Below are positions 35,492 through 36,641 of a DNA stretch of 36,641 nt, one piece after another (position 1 is the first letter of the stretch; each line of letters starts with the position of its first letter). Source of the DNA: Clostridia bacterium. Lineage in GTDB: Bacteria; Bacillota; Clostridia; Oscillospirales; Acutalibacteraceae. Position numbers and translations under genes: made by a program. The DNA is taken from contig JAFYNR010000015.1 in NCBI GenBank assembly GCA_017548045.1, forward strand, positions 1 to 36,641, written 5' to 3'. The notes beneath the pieces are model-generated. The model did no database searches. It was not told where the DNA came from and saw only the letters and a list, made by a program, of their open reading frames with translations.

Positions 35492-36641
35492 TCACCAAAT
35501 CTTTTTGCTTGCGATGTCTGCCAATGCGGATGCGATGAATTCGTCAACGCTCTTTGCGCCGATATCGCCTTCGCCTCTCTTACGCACCGAAACAGCACCG
35601 TCTTCGATTTCCTTATCGCCAACAAGAAGCATATAGGGAAGCTTTTCAAGCTGAGCTTCACGGATTTTATAGCCGATTTTCTCGCTTCTGTCGTCTACGG
35701 TTACTCTGATACCCATTTCCTCAAGCTTTGCGGCAACTTCCTTTGCATAAGCGTGGTGACGGTCTGCAATGGGAAGAAGTCTTACCTGCTCAGGTGAAAG
35801 CCAGAGAGGAAGTGCACCTGCAAAAGTTTCAAGGATATATGCAAGTGTTCTTTCGTAGCAGCCAAGGCTTGTTCTGTGAATGATATAGGGAAGCTTCTTC
35901 TGTCCGTCCGTATCAACGTAATACATACCGAACTTCTCTGCAAGAAGCATATCAATCTGAATTGTAACGATTGTATCTTCCTTGCCGAAAACATTCTTGA
36001 ACTGAATGTCAAGCTTGGGGCCGTAGAAAGCAGCTTCGTCGATGCCGATTTCGTAGTCTACACCAAGGTTATCAAGGATTTTGCCCATTGCCTCCTGAGC
36101 AGCATTCCACTGCTCGGGAGTACCCTCGTACTTAGCTGTGTTGGCGGGATCCCACTGTGAGAAACGGAAGGTGCACTTATCAAGCATACCCACTGTTCCG
36201 AGGAAATATTTGCAAAGGCTCAGACAGCCCTTGAATTCTTCTTCAAGCTGGTCGGGTCTGATAACAAGGTGTCCTTCCGAAATTGTGAACTGACGAACAC
36301 GGATAAGACCGTGCATTTCGCCTGAATCTTCGTTACGGAAAAGAGTTGATGTTTCGCCCAATCTCATAGGAAGGTCACGGTAGCTTCTTGCAGCATTGAG
36401 ATAAACCTGGTACTGGAACGGGCAGGTCATGGGACGCAGGGCAAAGCACTCTTTTTCCTCGTCCATGGGATCGCCCAGCACAAACATGCCGTCCAGATAA
36501 TGATCCCAGTGGCCGGAGATCTTGTACAGATCGGACTTGGCCATCAGGGGGGTCTTGGTCAGCAGGTAGCCGCGCTTCTGCTCTTCGTCCTCGATCCAGC
36601 GCTGCAGAGTCTGGATAACACGGGCACCCTTGGGCAGCAGG
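35492..36641 (-). CDS. thrS: Threonyl-tRNA synthetase, C-terminal part (cut by window edge)
   Basis: ThrRS charges tRNA(Thr). The last 383 or so residues are present: most of the class II catalytic core and the whole anticodon-binding domain. The core shows KISGHWDHYLDGMF, the zinc-ligand Cys in RPMTCPFQYQVYL, class II motif 2 around FRNEDSGEMHGLIRVRQF, and motif 3 around HRTSLGCYERTLAYILE. The anticodon-binding domain covers the last 100 residues or so (VRLLPIADRHHAYAKEVAAKLEE). The frame is open to the window edge, so the N-terminal TGS and editing domains lie outside. The 5' part (beyond about 36410) is much richer in GC and in CTG/TCC/GCC codons than the rest of the gene. The in-frame ATG at 36544 is internal and not the true start. 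Confidence 0.96.
   Translation of the reverse strand, partial: LLPKGARVIQTLQRWIEDEEQKRGYLLTKTPLMAKSDLYKISGHWDHYLDGMFVLGDPMDEEKECFALRPMTCPFQYQVYLNAARSYRDLPMRLGETSTLFRNEDSGEMHGLIRVRQFTISEGHLVIRPDQLEEEFKGCLSLCKYFLGTVGMLDKCTFRFSQWDPANTAKYEGTPEQWNAAQEAMGKILDNLGVDYEIGIDEAAFYGPKLDIQFKNVFGKEDTIVTIQIDMLLAEKFGMYYVDTDGQKKLPYIIHRTSLGCYERTLAYILETFAGALPLWLSPEQVRLLPIADRHHAYAKEVAAKLEEMGIRVTVDDRSEKIGYKIREAQLEKLPYMLLVGDKEIEDGAVSVRKRGEGDIGAKSVDEFIASALADIASKKIW

Overview
The window reads as a chromosomal segment of a low-to-mid GC Gram-positive anaerobe, most likely a gut-type member of the Clostridia (Oscillospiraceae/Ruminococcaceae-like). The basis is AddAB rather than RecBCD, the dgt-dnaG-sigA order, TmcAL, consensus SigA promoters (TTGACA-N17-TATAAT), AGGAGG-type ribosome binding sites, and protein texture. 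No phage, IS, CRISPR, tRNA or rRNA was seen. Both ends cut genes (rpoC at 1, thrS at 36641), so this may be a whole contig.

Layout. 1-6409 (minus): rpoC (5' part), rpoB with its own strong promoter, and tmcAL. 6518-9919 (plus): ackA, then a three-gene operon of a CBM9-like protein, an N-acetylhexosamine 1-kinase (NahK) and an unrecognised 111-residue protein. 9959-16814 (minus): sigA, dnaG, a dGTPase-like HD hydrolase, a cytosolic-looking GH20 hexosaminidase and a CNNM/CBS/CorC membrane protein. 17099-24981 (plus): addB-addA, rpmE and a YigZ/IMPACT protein. 25020-25682 (minus): a zinc-ribbon membrane protein. 25826-31431 (plus): a DUF1015 protein, then argC-argJ-argB-argD. 31466-36641 (minus): a 4-TM protein, a GH16 glycosidase, metY, an ApgM-like mutase/proposed homoserine kinase, and the 3' part of thrS. 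Most convergent junctions carry a clear hairpin terminator, and most divergent junctions carry back-to-back promoters.

How the genes work together. Much of the window is core information processing (RNA polymerase, primary sigma factor, primase, dNTP control, recombination repair, L31, ThrRS). The accessory and metabolic parts suggest an acetate-producing fermenter that salvages amino sugars: GH20 would release GlcNAc/GalNAc inside the cell and NahK would phosphorylate it at C1. The arg operon makes ornithine precursors through the acetyl-recycling route (ArgJ). The apgM-like gene is translationally coupled to metY, which points to homoserine as a shared metabolite.

Most notable observations: (i) an abrupt rise in GC and switch in codon use inside thrS near 36400-36420, which looks like a mosaic gene or an assembly chimera; (ii) a helically phased cluster of six TGCA sites and a perfect palindrome at the argC promoter; (iii) the CBM9-like/NahK/orphan operon; (iv) a GH16 enzyme with an internal membrane anchor whose ribosome binding site directly follows a terminator. 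I did not find a clear-cut new defence or mobile system here; most of the window is conserved housekeeping DNA.
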